Of a stretch of DNA of 51,531 bases, positions 33,870 to 44,492 are shown piece by piece. The stretch is from the NCBI GenBank assembly GCA_964405325.1, contig CAYONM010000005.1, positions 1-51,531 on the forward strand, read 5' to 3'. The stretch comes from CAYONM01 sp964405325 (GTDB taxonomy: Bacteria; Planctomycetota; UBA11346). The translations under genes and the position numbers were made by a program. Position 1 is the first letter of the stretch, and each line of letters starts with the position of its first letter. The notes under the pieces were generated by a model. The model was given only the letters and a program-made list of their open reading frames with translations, was not told the origin of the DNA and did no database searches.

Positions 33870-34615
33870 AATGGCTCCTGCTCCTGATTGGCCTGATTCT
33901 TCTGATCTGGCTCGTCAGTCCCGCCGCACAGTCCGAAAAATCGCTGCGCCTGTATGCTGGCGCTGGTCTGCGCCATGGCGTCGAAGCATTGATCCGGGAA
34001 TACGAGAGCCAACACGATATCCACATCGAAGCCGACTACGGCGGCAGCGGCCTGATCATGGCCCGGGCGCGAGCAGACCGTCGCGCCGATCTGTTCCTAC
34101 CTGGCGATAGCTGGTACGTCGACCGTCTGGAGCAACTGGGCCGCAGCTGCGACAAACGCGCCGTCATCGCCCGCTTCGTACCAGTGCTGATCACCGCAGC
34201 CAACAATCCAAAAGAAATAAACAACCTGACCGACCTCAGCCGACCCGACCTCCGCATCGGCCTCGGCCGCGCCGATGCCTGCCAGATCGGCCGTCTCACT
34301 GATCAGATGCTCGAAGCCGCACATCTCACTCGCGATTCGCTGCGCCAACAGGAATCCCTGACGGTCAACGAACTCGGCGTCTGGGTCCAGACCGGCGCCG
34401 TCGACGCCGCCATTGTCTGGGATGCCCTCGCCGCCGATCTGGGCAAACGGGTTTGCTGTCTGCCGATTGCTGACGACATCCGCATCGATAGCAAAGTGGT
34501 CATCGCCCGCCTGTCCACTAGCCGACAAGCCGAGGCGGCGCAGGCCTTCATCGACTTCTGCCGCGGTCCACAAGGCCAGACCATCCTTGGCCACGCTGGA
34601 TTCACCGTGGAGTAA
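33866..34615 (+). CDS. ABC transporter substrate-binding protein 2 (ModA-like)
   Basis: The 249-residue protein has an N-terminal anchor or signal (MKWLLLLIGLILLIWLV) and a clear ModA-type fold: LYAGAGLRHGVEALIREY, ADYGGSGLIMARARADRRAD, LFLPGDSWYVDRLEQLG and GAVDAAIVWDAL. It is shorter than, and distinct from, the binding protein at 30073. The ATG at 33866 overlaps the radical SAM stop (ATGA); an upstream in-frame start at 33842 is less likely. It ends the operon. About 200 bases without a gene follow before the giant TPR gene. Confidence 0.87.
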   Translation: MKWLLLLIGLILLIWLVSPAAQSEKSLRLYAGAGLRHGVEALIREYESQHDIHIEADYGGSGLIMARARADRRADLFLPGDSWYVDRLEQLGRSCDKRAVIARFVPVLITAANNPKEINNLTDLSRPDLRIGLGRADACQIGRLTDQMLEAAHLTRDSLRQQESLTVNELGVWVQTGAVDAAIVWDALAADLGKRVCCLPIADDIRIDSKVVIARLSTSRQAEAAQAFIDFCRGPQGQTILGHAGFTVE

Positions 34616-34819
34616 CGGTGCTCAGCTGACGATCATCGTATCCCCGGCCTGATCCTCGAGGCGGAACACTGGCCGACCGCGTCGCATGCCAATGGCGACC
34701 ACCTGCCCCGGTTGGATCTGGCCAGAGGCGATCAGGAATAGCGGAAATGCTGGTGGACGGATGCCGTCTGGCGCGCATCCTTTTTGCCGAACCCTCCGCT
34801 CGAATCGGATGCAAGTACC

Positions 34820-37800
34820 ATGCGCATTCCCCTGACCTCCCCCCTGCTCACACTCGTCCTGGGCCTTGGCCCCGTGATCACGCCTGCAGACGCGGCCGAA
34901 CTGGGTGACCAGGCCGGTCGCTACCACAACCTGCTGCAAAAACGCCCCAGCGCCGACAGCCTGTTCCAGCGCTTTCTGGATGTGGCGCTGTCGGAAATAC
35001 GCATCGCCGAGCTGGAAGACATCCTGCGCGAACAGGCCCAGAACCCAACCGATCAGCTGATCCTGGCGCGTTTCCTGGAGCAGATCGGCCGGGACACCGA
35101 GGCGCGCGAGCGCTACCTGGTCCTGCTGCCAGAATCCCCCGACCAAGCCACCATCCACCTGCGCCTGGCCGGTCTGGCCAGCCGACAACTGGATTTCAGC
35201 AGCGCCGAAGCTCACGCCCGCCAAGCGGCAGAGCTCGCCGGCGATGCCGATACCCGCAGCCTGGAAGCCGCCATGCGGCTACGCGCGCGCATGCTGGTAC
35301 GCCTGGGCCAAGGCGATGCTGCGGTGGCCCAGGTCCGTGATCTAACCCGCCGCATGCCCGATGATGAGGTGCTCCAGGAAGACCTGGTGGAACTACTCGC
35401 CGACGAAGGCCTGTACGATCAGGCCATCAGCCTGGGCCAGGGCCTGGCCGCTCGCAGCCAGGGGGCGCGCGCGGTGCAGCTACAGCTGCGCTTGGGCGAA
35501 CTGCAACTGGCCGGTGGCAAGCGGGAGCAGGCTTTGCAGACCTATCGCAGCACCCTAAACCGAGCTGGCCAGGGCAGTTGGCTGGAACGCCAGGTGCTCG
35601 CCAGTATCGAACGTTGTTTCCGCCGTGAAGACGACCTGACCGGCCTGGTCGAGGAAATGCAGCAACTCGCCACCGCCCATCCCGCCCGGCTCGGGCTGCA
35701 GCGGCGCCTGGCTGAACTGCAATGGGAAAACGGTGCCGGCGATCAAGCCGTCAAAACCCTGCAGGCCCTGCTGCAGCGCGCCCCCACCGATCAGCAACTG
35801 CGTCTCAACCTGGCCACCCTGCTGGCGCAGAACGAGCGTCTGGACGAGGCCATCACACTGGCCGAACAACTGCAGACCACCGACACCGACGCCCGCTTTC
35901 AATTGGCGGATTGGTATTATCGCGCCGGACGACTCAAGCAGGCAAACCACCTGCTGCAGGACCTGGCCAGCCAGGACGACCACGCCCGGCTGCGTGCCAT
36001 CCGCTTGAGCACGCAACACCACGATACCGAGACCAGCGCCGCGCTCTTCGCAGTCAATACGCCCAGTCCCAGCCTATTGGAAGCCCGCGCCGAAAACGCC
36101 TTGGCCCGCGATCAGCTGGACACCGCGCTGGCGGATATCGATCGCTTGTTGCAGGCCGATCCCCAGGCCCTGGCCCGCGCCGCTGATATTCTCGCTGCGG
36201 CCGAACAGCATCAGGCCGCCTTCACCCTGCTGCTGCAGCACCTGGACCCCAACGATGCCCTGCTGCTGGACCGCCTGCTGGAAAACGGCCTCAGTGCCAA
36301 ACAATTTGACGCCCTCACCCAACCGCTGCGGCAACGCTTGCAACTGATCACCGAGCCAGCGCAATTGCAGACCCCTTTGCGCCTGGGCTTACGCCTGCTG
36401 CGGCATCATCCCGATCGCGATGCCTTGGTAGGCACGTTGTCCCAATCCGACCATCCGGCCGAAGTCGCCCTGGCCGTGGCCTGGCACGCCAGTGAAAAAC
36501 AATGGCAGGAAGCCGAAGCCGCACTGCCCGCCGATCCTGCCTTCAATGGGCAGCTCAGCATCCGCTTGGCCACCCAGCAACACGATTGGATGAAACTCGT
36601 TACGCTGCTGGAAACCGAACTCGCCAGCATCGCCCGTCCTCGCGCCGACCATTACCGGCAATTGGCCGAAGCCTACAGCCGTTGCGGTCGATTGAGTGAC
36701 GCCACCGCCATCACCGAACGCTGGCGTCAGGAACATCCCCAGGACGAAGCCGCCTGGTTGTTGGCCGCCAACAGTCTGGTTCAGCAACAGCAGAACGAGG
36801 CCGCCATCGACCTGCTGCGCCAAGCCGTGCAGCGCCTGGACACTCCCACCCAGGCCCTGGCACAATTGGCCCGCCAACTGCAAAACAATGGCGCCTACGA
36901 GGACGCCGAACGCTGCTGGTGGCGCCTCTACGATGACGGCGAACAGGCCAGCGAACAGCTGCGCTGGGTCGCATCGCTGGTCGGCAACGCGCAATTGCGC
37001 GGCCGCGAAGACGCCCTGATCCAGGCTTTTGAACAACGCGCCCGTTCCAATCCCGGCAGCAGCACGCCTTTATTGGCCCTGGCAGAAATCCACGGCCACC
37101 TGAACGAAGGCGGCAAGCAACGCCAGGCCCTGCTGCGCGCCAGCCGCCGTCGTGGCGACGACCCGGAACTCCTGCGCCGCATCGCCCGCCTGGCCCTGGA
37201 TGAGGGCGACTATCCCCAGGCCGAATTGGTTTTACGCCAGGCATTGGACTTAAAAGCTGAAGCCAGCACTCGCCGCATGCTGGCCGAAGTGTTGTTCGAC
37301 ATGGGCAAGGAGAGCGCCGCGGTGGACCTGCTCCGCCAGGCCCTGTTCGATGCCGACAACGATCCCCAGCGTTGCGCCGAAGACCTGGCCATACTGCTGC
37401 TGGACGCCTCCCTACCAGAAGCCGCCCTGGCAGAAATCGATCGCAGCATCCGCAGCCACGGTCCCAGTCACCGCCTGCTCTACCTGCAGGCCCTCTGTGC
37501 CTGGGAAATAGGAGACAACGACCGGGTCATCAAGCTGCTGGTGGATGCCTGGCAACTACCGGGGGAACCATACGATCCAAATCAGGCCGCACAGCAGAAC
37601 CAGATCCTCCCATCTTTCGCTGATTTTATTATGACCAGTATACCACCGGGGACCTGGGAAGTGTTCGGTCGACAGGAACTGTCGCGGCAGATCCGACCAG
37701 AAAACCATCGCCACATGCCGCAATCAAATCAGCGCTGGCTACCAAGTGACCGCGACACCCTCCGTTCCGCCGTCCTGCTCTGGATCGGATATATCGGCCG

Positions 37801-40800
37801 TGACTGGAATCCGGAAAACAGCGATGCAAAAATCCAGCTACTACCGATCGACTTGCAAGAAGATGCTCGAATCCAAATAGCGCTCGACCGGGAAAACCTG
37901 TTCGAATTGCAGCAGCAGAAACCGGAGGATGCCACCCTGGCCAGTCTGTTGTTGATGATAAACCTGCATGAGCAGCAAACCATCACCCAGGAATGCGCTC
38001 GTGACCTGCTGCAGCTGCTGTCGCCCGACTGGCCCTTTCCGGCCTTTCTTGCCAGCCTCTTCTTGGTGGATTCCGAGAACGATCGCCCAGCAGTCCTGCA
38101 GGCCATTTCCAGCTTCGAATTCAACCAGCACACCGCCATCTGGGGCAGCATGTTGCTGCTGGAGCTGATCAAGGACCAGCACCACACGCCAGCACTACGA
38201 GGCCGGGTCGTCCCGCCAGAAATCGCCGAGATCGCCCAACAACGACTGCAGCAGGAGTTCAACACGATCATCGAGCATCAGCAGGGACCGAATCGCTGGA
38301 TGCTGTTCCAAGTCGCCCCTCCCTTGTTGGCGAAAATGCTGGAATCCGAGCAATATGATCAGGCCATCGATTTTCTGCTTATTCTGTACCAGCAGGACAC
38401 AGCGGCCCAACACCATTCGCCATTCCCCTTCCGGCATCATCAAAGCGCCATCTCCGAATTACCCGAATGGCCCAATAGCTGGGCGGACCTACCAGGCATC
38501 CTGGCGGCTTGCCTCCAAACCCATAGTCATTTCCGATCGGTAGACATTCCGATCGAATCCTGGCAGACCCTGCTGGCGAGCGAACGGGATATTCCAGAGT
38601 TTTTGCGAGTCCTGTTGGCCATCAAAGCCGAAGCCTCCGATGCCACACCGCGACTGGCCGCCTTCCTGCAAGCCCATCCGTCCCATAGCGACGCCCGCTT
38701 GTTGACCGCCGGCTTCAGCGCTGCGGCTGGTGATCATCAACAGGTCGTCGAACACCTGCAGCTGCTCCAACACCAAACGCTGCACCGCGACCTTCGCCGG
38801 CGCCTGGACGGCGCCCTTTTGGCGCACGCGCTGCGTTGCGAACCACGCGATGATGAACTCGCCTTGTCCGCAGCCCGACGCATGGGTCGGCACAGCCTGC
38901 AAGGCGGCGATCATCAGGTCTTGATGCAGGCCTTCGAAGACCTGGGCAAGCAACAGCTGGCTGCCAATCTCGCGCAGCGCCCGGTGGTCGGCAACCACCA
39001 GCAACAATTAATTCGGCGCGATATCCGCGAACGCTTGGAAAAAATGCTGCAGGCCGACAACCGCGATGGCGCGATCCGTCTGGCCACCCAGGAAATCCGC
39101 ACGGCCTGCCGGCAATTGATCAACCAGAAGTCTTTTTTCTATCGGGGGCATGAGATCAGCAATCTCCTGCAGGCCTGCAAAAAACAAGGGCTCACTGAAG
39201 CGATCCTGACCACCTGGCAGGAAAAATCCAACAGCCCGCGCGCCTTGGCCAGTTTCGCACTGGGCGCTGAACTGTTTGATCACCGTCAGCTGGCCCGGCA
39301 GTCGTATACCCAGACTCTGGAGCAAATGCCACGCCAACTCGGTGTACGCGCCCGGCTCATGGCCATGCTCAGCGATGACGAACCCGATCGTGCCTTGGAA
39401 TTGTGGCTCGAATTAGGACAACGAGAGCGCGATACCCTCGGCCCCCTGTTGGTGGAGTGCATGGCGCTCAATGATTATCAGTTTCCGACGCTGCAAAATC
39501 CGGGTCTGCCCGAGCTCCTGCCACGCTTGATCGAAGCCGATGCCCAGCCCGGTGAATGGACCCTGCCTGCCGTCGACCGCCTGGTCTGGAAAGCCGATCA
39601 GGATCTGTATGACCCCGACAATCATACCGAAACGCTCAGTGAAGCAGATCTGAAACGGCAAGGCACCGTGCGCGATTCTTCCGAACAACTGTGTCGACAT
39701 TCCGCCTACGCCGATGCGGCCTTCAGCCGCTGGTTGAGCACCTGGCCGCTGGCCGAACGATGGCACGAGCGTGCCATCCAGATGGCCCTGGTGGCCGGTG
39801 CGCACGCCCCGGGTCCGGCTCTGTCGAGCCGTCATATAAATGGCAGCCAGAAGAGTCCCTTGGCCTACCGCCCAGCCACCTACCTGTACGCTGCCGCGCA
39901 TCAGATCGGTCAGCCCGAGCGCTGGGCACAGGAATTCAAGCCAGCCCTGCACACACGACAACGGGTTCCAGCTGATTTCGAACAGCTCTACCAGAAGGAC
40001 CCACCAGATCTCACAGCGACCAGGCATCTGGATAATCGATACGAATCCTACGACGATGTGCTGATCGACGCCATACTCTGGCACGAGGAGACCGACCTGC
40101 TGGTATCCGGTTTCCGCGCGCGACTGAACAAGATCGATTTATCCGGTTATCAGGCCCTGAATTCGCTCTGTAGCTGGTTTCCCATCCTTCGACAGCATCT
40201 GGAGCAAGCGTCAATCGATGCGCTCTGGGGTGACATCTTCCGCCACTTTCTGGGCGATGACCCCGAGCAATGGAACAATCAGGTCACCCAGGACCTGCAA
40301 GGCGGCTATAACTGGAACCTAATCAGTTATCGCTTCGCTCATGCCTTGCGTCAATTCCTGGATAAACGACCGAGCGAATTCGCGGCAATCATCAGCCACT
40401 TGCAACGGGTTCCCAAATTGATCGAAGCTGGTAACCTGCAGTATTCCTTGCGAAACCAATACACGCCCCTGCTTGCAGAGGACGACATCGGCACACTCAA
40501 GGGCCAGATCGATCGCATTGGCCTGATCAATGAAGCAACCAGTTTTCACACAGGTTTTGTCCCGGACTGGCACGAAACCTCGCTCCTGGTCGGATTGGTC
40601 AACAAGCTGCGTCGAAAGCAATCGCTGAAGCAAGAAATGCAAAACACCTTAGCCGATGATCAGCGCTTTGGCGCCCAGCTGCTGCTGGCCCTGCTGGAAA
40701 AAGACAACGATCAGGTGGCCGAATTGCTGGCCAGTCAATTGGACAGACTGCAAGACAAACCCATCAGCGCCCAAGCCAATCTACTGGAGAGTCTGACCGC

Positions 40801-42979
40801 GCTCGACTTTCCGCTGGCGCATCCGCACGAAGACCTGCAAGCCTGGCTTCAGACCGCCCTCCACCAGCTCAGCGATCAGAAGTACCAGGAGTGGTCGCAT
40901 CGCGATCCGGACGGCTGGAACGACTATTCCTACAAACGGGATAGCGCCGAAATCATCAGTCTTCTGCTCAAAGCTGGACAAGCCGACCATGCCGAACAAG
41001 TCTACCGACAGGCATTCGGAAAAATGCGCGCCAAAGCCGGTGCCAATGATCGGCTCAAGGGCGATGCCGCCAATATCATTCTCGAAAAACTGCTGGAGGA
41101 ACATCGCAGCCAGGCAACGCTCCGCTTCGCTTTGCGCCATTTGTACGATCCGGAGCTGAATATTTCCTGGGATGATCAGATCCATGGCGAAATCGTACGC
41201 GGTATCCGCAGCGAATGTTCAAACGATGCCGAGTGGGCCCAGCTGGCCAAGGCCATCGCTCCCCTGTTCGAGGGCGAACCACTCATCCTGGCGCCACTCT
41301 TATCAGGCATCATTGGCAAGTTGGATATCGACTATCCGGATGCCCCTATGCCAGCGGTACTCCAGCTGGCCAAGGCCGACAAGCAGAACCAGACAGACGA
41401 AACGACTCGTACGGCGGCTCTGGCCATCGCCACCGACCAGCGCTACAGCGAGCACGCCCGCCTGCATGCCATGGCCAAGCTGGGCAATATTTTTCGGCCA
41501 GCCGAAGCCAAAGCCTCCTGGCAGGAAGCGATCCTCCCGCTGGTGGACGCCGGTTTGAGCAGCACCCACGCCCTGGACGACGACCTGTTGGATGACCTGA
41601 TCAAGGATCTTGATCACCATGCCATCGCCAGCATTGCCGCAGCACTGCGAGCTTACATCCATCGTCATGGCGATGTCGATCTGGATGACGAGCAAGCACA
41701 AAAACTGCTGCGCATCGCCATTGATCTCGACGACACCGACTTGCGGCAAGCGCTGCTGGCCAATGACGATTATGCCCTGTGTCGCTATCCAGATAATCTC
41801 GCCCTGTGTCTTCGGATCTTGCCCATCGAAACGATGCCAGCCGTGCTCCGCAACGGCCTGCCGCAACTGACATTCCGCTTCGGCAAGAAATTCGACCAGG
41901 ACTTGGCCAACCACCTGCCAGCTCTGCGTGAACATATGGCCGAGCAACCAGACTTGCTCATGACCAGCCTGATCGTGCTCAACTCCCTTGCCGACCGGCA
42001 AGGGAACTCGCAACGCCGCGAACGGATCACGGCCCTGGTCCAGGAAGCCGCCGCGATACCTGAATGGAACAAAGACCTGGCGCTGACCGCGGCGCTGGTC
42101 GTCAGCCATGTCGCCCTGCTCGATCAGGTTCCCAACCACATCCTTACCATCGCCACTGACGGCAGCGATCTGACCCGGCTCCTCCTGCAGAATCATCCGA
42201 ATCGGCGGGAGATTCTCCGCGCCGGCCTGCAACCGGCCATAACCGTCCTCACCAACAACGACCTCACAGCCATCACCGAAGCCTTCGAACGCTCCTATCA
42301 GGCCTATACGAGTAATAATGACTATGCCGCAAGACGTCGACTGGAAAATTACATCGTCAGTCTCGATCCCCTCCTCTGGCAGCATGACTGGTGGCAACAG
42401 CATCCAGAGGCCCAGATGACCTTGCTGAAATGGAGCCAACAGCTGTCCCGGCATCGCAACATGGGCAGCGAGAGCCGACAACTCTTCACGACAGCCCTCA
42501 GCCACGCTTCTGCCAGTGGCAACGCCGATCTCCTGTCTCAAGCTCTGTCTGATATCACCGAACAGGATCGCAAACGCTTCTTTCAAGGTCATGGCTCGCA
42601 ATTTTTCCGCTCTGTCGCCACGGCCGTCAGCATGAACCCAGCACAGAGTCAGGCGTTTGTGGACACGATGCGACAACAGTTGTCCCAGCACCAGGTCGCC
42701 AAGCACTTCAGCACCTGCGGCTGCTCGTGGGACCTGGAGGAACTCGCCGATCAAGACCACAACCTGGCCCGCATCCTGATCGATCTGGCCAGCATCGCCG
42801 CCGAACAACATGAGCGCAGCTTCCATTGGGCGGAAGTCGCCGCCTTGCAGACACTGATCGATGACAAGCCGGCTGCCATTGCCAGTTACCGTCAGGCCAT
42901 CGCCAGGGCCAAGGACGACGATCCCGTCGGAAAATGGGAAAGCGCCCTCAGTGAACTGGAAGCCGAGCATGAGCCATAA
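34820..42979 (+). CDS. Giant secreted TPR-repeat protein
   Basis: About 2,719 residues. The ATG at 34820 starts a signal peptide (MRIPLTSPLLTLVLGLG); the frame is open to a TTG at 34784 that would add a polar stretch. The first ~950 residues are degenerate TPR units, such as LILARFLEQIGRDTEARERY and AVDLLRQALFDADNDP. The rest is mostly helical, Gln/Leu/Asp-rich repeats without a catalytic motif that I recognise. It overlaps the next gene by 11 bases and precedes MoxR, so it is probably a periplasmic scaffold for the MoxR/vWA machinery. Plus-strand coding is supported by the uninterrupted frame and consistent codon use. Confidence 0.9.
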   Translation: MRIPLTSPLLTLVLGLGPVITPADAAELGDQAGRYHNLLQKRPSADSLFQRFLDVALSEIRIAELEDILREQAQNPTDQLILARFLEQIGRDTEARERYLVLLPESPDQATIHLRLAGLASRQLDFSSAEAHARQAAELAGDADTRSLEAAMRLRARMLVRLGQGDAAVAQVRDLTRRMPDDEVLQEDLVELLADEGLYDQAISLGQGLAARSQGARAVQLQLRLGELQLAGGKREQALQTYRSTLNRAGQGSWLERQVLASIERCFRREDDLTGLVEEMQQLATAHPARLGLQRRLAELQWENGAGDQAVKTLQALLQRAPTDQQLRLNLATLLAQNERLDEAITLAEQLQTTDTDARFQLADWYYRAGRLKQANHLLQDLASQDDHARLRAIRLSTQHHDTETSAALFAVNTPSPSLLEARAENALARDQLDTALADIDRLLQADPQALARAADILAAAEQHQAAFTLLLQHLDPNDALLLDRLLENGLSAKQFDALTQPLRQRLQLITEPAQLQTPLRLGLRLLRHHPDRDALVGTLSQSDHPAEVALAVAWHASEKQWQEAEAALPADPAFNGQLSIRLATQQHDWMKLVTLLETELASIARPRADHYRQLAEAYSRCGRLSDATAITERWRQEHPQDEAAWLLAANSLVQQQQNEAAIDLLRQAVQRLDTPTQALAQLARQLQNNGAYEDAERCWWRLYDDGEQASEQLRWVASLVGNAQLRGREDALIQAFEQRARSNPGSSTPLLALAEIHGHLNEGGKQRQALLRASRRRGDDPELLRRIARLALDEGDYPQAELVLRQALDLKAEASTRRMLAEVLFDMGKESAAVDLLRQALFDADNDPQRCAEDLAILLLDASLPEAALAEIDRSIRSHGPSHRLLYLQALCAWEIGDNDRVIKLLVDAWQLPGEPYDPNQAAQQNQILPSFADFIMTSIPPGTWEVFGRQELSRQIRPENHRHMPQSNQRWLPSDRDTLRSAVLLWIGYIGRDWNPENSDAKIQLLPIDLQEDARIQIALDRENLFELQQQKPEDATLASLLLMINLHEQQTITQECARDLLQLLSPDWPFPAFLASLFLVDSENDRPAVLQAISSFEFNQHTAIWGSMLLLELIKDQHHTPALRGRVVPPEIAEIAQQRLQQEFNTIIEHQQGPNRWMLFQVAPPLLAKMLESEQYDQAIDFLLILYQQDTAAQHHSPFPFRHHQSAISELPEWPNSWADLPGILAACLQTHSHFRSVDIPIESWQTLLASERDIPEFLRVLLAIKAEASDATPRLAAFLQAHPSHSDARLLTAGFSAAAGDHQQVVEHLQLLQHQTLHRDLRRRLDGALLAHALRCEPRDDELALSAARRMGRHSLQGGDHQVLMQAFEDLGKQQLAANLAQRPVVGNHQQQLIRRDIRERLEKMLQADNRDGAIRLATQEIRTACRQLINQKSFFYRGHEISNLLQACKKQGLTEAILTTWQEKSNSPRALASFALGAELFDHRQLARQSYTQTLEQMPRQLGVRARLMAMLSDDEPDRALELWLELGQRERDTLGPLLVECMALNDYQFPTLQNPGLPELLPRLIEADAQPGEWTLPAVDRLVWKADQDLYDPDNHTETLSEADLKRQGTVRDSSEQLCRHSAYADAAFSRWLSTWPLAERWHERAIQMALVAGAHAPGPALSSRHINGSQKSPLAYRPATYLYAAAHQIGQPERWAQEFKPALHTRQRVPADFEQLYQKDPPDLTATRHLDNRYESYDDVLIDAILWHEETDLLVSGFRARLNKIDLSGYQALNSLCSWFPILRQHLEQASIDALWGDIFRHFLGDDPEQWNNQVTQDLQGGYNWNLISYRFAHALRQFLDKRPSEFAAIISHLQRVPKLIEAGNLQYSLRNQYTPLLAEDDIGTLKGQIDRIGLINEATSFHTGFVPDWHETSLLVGLVNKLRRKQSLKQEMQNTLADDQRFGAQLLLALLEKDNDQVAELLASQLDRLQDKPISAQANLLESLTALDFPLAHPHEDLQAWLQTALHQLSDQKYQEWSHRDPDGWNDYSYKRDSAEIISLLLKAGQADHAEQVYRQAFGKMRAKAGANDRLKGDAANIILEKLLEEHRSQATLRFALRHLYDPELNISWDDQIHGEIVRGIRSECSNDAEWAQLAKAIAPLFEGEPLILAPLLSGIIGKLDIDYPDAPMPAVLQLAKADKQNQTDETTRTAALAIATDQRYSEHARLHAMAKLGNIFRPAEAKASWQEAILPLVDAGLSSTHALDDDLLDDLIKDLDHHAIASIAAALRAYIHRHGDVDLDDEQAQKLLRIAIDLDDTDLRQALLANDDYALCRYPDNLALCLRILPIETMPAVLRNGLPQLTFRFGKKFDQDLANHLPALREHMAEQPDLLMTSLIVLNSLADRQGNSQRRERITALVQEAAAIPEWNKDLALTAALVVSHVALLDQVPNHILTIATDGSDLTRLLLQNHPNRREILRAGLQPAITVLTNNDLTAITEAFERSYQAYTSNNDYAARRRLENYIVSLDPLLWQHDWWQQHPEAQMTLLKWSQQLSRHRNMGSESRQLFTTALSHASASGNADLLSQALSDITEQDRKRFFQGHGSQFFRSVATAVSMNPAQSQAFVDTMRQQLSQHQVAKHFSTCGCSWDLEELADQDHNLARILIDLASIAAEQHERSFHWAEVAALQTLIDDKPAAIASYRQAIARAKDDDPVGKWESALSELEAEHEP

Positions 42980-44492
42980 GGTCCTGGACCACTTACTGAG
43001 TCGAGCGCAGCATGGTCTGAATTCGGCTGCCTGCCGACAGGCTGCGTGGCAGGCTCTGTTCATCAGCAGCTGCCTGGGTGTGGCCTTGGCCAGCACGTGG
43101 GTTCTTTCGGGTGCCGCGGTACCAATCAGCCTTCCTCTGATCTGTCTGCTGCTGGGCCTGCTGCTCTGGCCCGTGCTCTGGTGGTGGCGCAGTGTCAGTC
43201 GCGCCACCACCGCACAGCTGCTGGACCAGCATTTCCAGCTGCGCGATGGCCTGGTATCGCACGCCCATCTGCCCGATCAGACCGGTTTCCCCACCGTAGC
43301 CAGGCAACGTATTGCCGATGATTGCCAAGACCTGGATCTGAACCGCCTGCCACAATTGCAGTCCTGGAGCGGACGTGGCTGGAGCCTGCTGTTGGCCGTG
43401 GCACTAACCGCCCTGTGTCTGTTACCGGAATCGGCGCAGCGACAACGCGAACGCCAGCAACAAGCGTCAGAACAAGCGCAGAACCAAGAACAGGCTCAGG
43501 TACTCGACAGCCTGCTTGACGATTTGGACCTGCCGGAGCGGAAAACCTACGAGCACCTTCTGGCCGAACTCCGCCAGTCGGACAACCGGGAGCAGGCCCT
43601 GCGGATGCTCGCACTGATGGAACAGCAGGCCAGTCAGCACCAGCAACAACTCGACCCGCGGGCCGATCTGCAGCTGTTGGCACGCCTCGGCGAAAAACTC
43701 AGCCAGGCGGATGTCCATGCCAACAAGCAGCTGGGTCAGGCTCTGACCCAGGGCCTGACCGGTCAGGCCGGTGAGCTGGTGCAGCAATTGCAGCAAGACC
43801 TGGACAACGATGCTCCCCTAAACGAAGCAAGCCAGCAACAACTCCGTGAACTCGGCAGCCAACTGACCCATAACACACCCCAGGATGCCGGCCGCGCTGC
43901 GGCCCTGGCCGAACAATTGCGGCAACTGGGTGATCAACTGCGCAAACTCAGCGCCGCCGAAAAACATGCACTGTCGGAAGCAAAACGATTGGGTGAAGTG
44001 AAACCCGCCAGCCTGGCAGCCTGCAAGGTCAATCGAAACGGCGCCTGCCAGGGTCTGGATGCCATCGATGCTGTCCTGCAAGGCCTGGAAAAGCGCAAAA
44101 AGGGTTCCGAACTCCTGGCCATGCTACGCCAAGGTATTGCTCGCTGCCAAGGCAAAAACCCCGGCACGGGGGCCGGCGAACGGCAATTGAGCCAGGCCGA
44201 ACAACGTCCTGATCCGGAAGGCGGACTAGCGCAAGCCCGACTGCAGGATACCGGCCAGGGCGAGAGCAGCATCCGTATCCTGGAAGCCGCCAGCGGCAGC
44301 GGGCAGCGACAGCGCGTCGCCACTGAACAGCAACATGATTACCAAGCCCAACTGGAATCCTTCATCAGCCGTGAAGACGTTCCGGCCACCCTGCGCCACA
44401 GCGTCCGGCAGTACTTCATCACTATCCATCACCTGGACACCCCTGTCAGCACACCAGCCATCCCCAGCCCCGACATCGGAGCCATGCCGTGA
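42969..44492 (+). CDS. Membrane protein with coiled-coil region, MoxR-linked
   Basis: The 507-residue protein starts at ATG 42969, overlapping the TPR gene's stop. Two hydrophobic hairpins or helices lie at about 25-70 and one at about 138-152, followed by a long Gln/Glu/Leu-rich, probably coiled-coil region (for example QQASEQAQNQEQAQ). It resembles DUF4175-like proteins found beside MoxR genes, but I am not certain of the family. Its stop overlaps the moxR GTG start (GTGA). Confidence 0.75.
   Translation: MSHKVLDHLLSRAQHGLNSAACRQAAWQALFISSCLGVALASTWVLSGAAVPISLPLICLLLGLLLWPVLWWWRSVSRATTAQLLDQHFQLRDGLVSHAHLPDQTGFPTVARQRIADDCQDLDLNRLPQLQSWSGRGWSLLLAVALTALCLLPESAQRQRERQQQASEQAQNQEQAQVLDSLLDDLDLPERKTYEHLLAELRQSDNREQALRMLALMEQQASQHQQQLDPRADLQLLARLGEKLSQADVHANKQLGQALTQGLTGQAGELVQQLQQDLDNDAPLNEASQQQLRELGSQLTHNTPQDAGRAAALAEQLRQLGDQLRKLSAAEKHALSEAKRLGEVKPASLAACKVNRNGACQGLDAIDAVLQGLEKRKKGSELLAMLRQGIARCQGKNPGTGAGERQLSQAEQRPDPEGGLAQARLQDTGQGESSIRILEAASGSGQRQRVATEQQHDYQAQLESFISREDVPATLRHSVRQYFITIHHLDTPVSTPAIPSPDIGAMP

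Noticed and set aside
34622..34783. Protein-like minus-strand segment (GQIQPGQVVAIGMRRGRPVF) after the second binding-protein gene
   Set aside because: It reads like a domain end but has no start codon in frame outside the TPR gene; at most it is a gene remnant.
41303..43210. Antisense 635-codon frame opposite the giant TPR gene
   Set aside because: The plus-strand frame continues unbroken for more than 8 kb and overlaps the next gene in the usual way; the minus frame has no recognisable domain.
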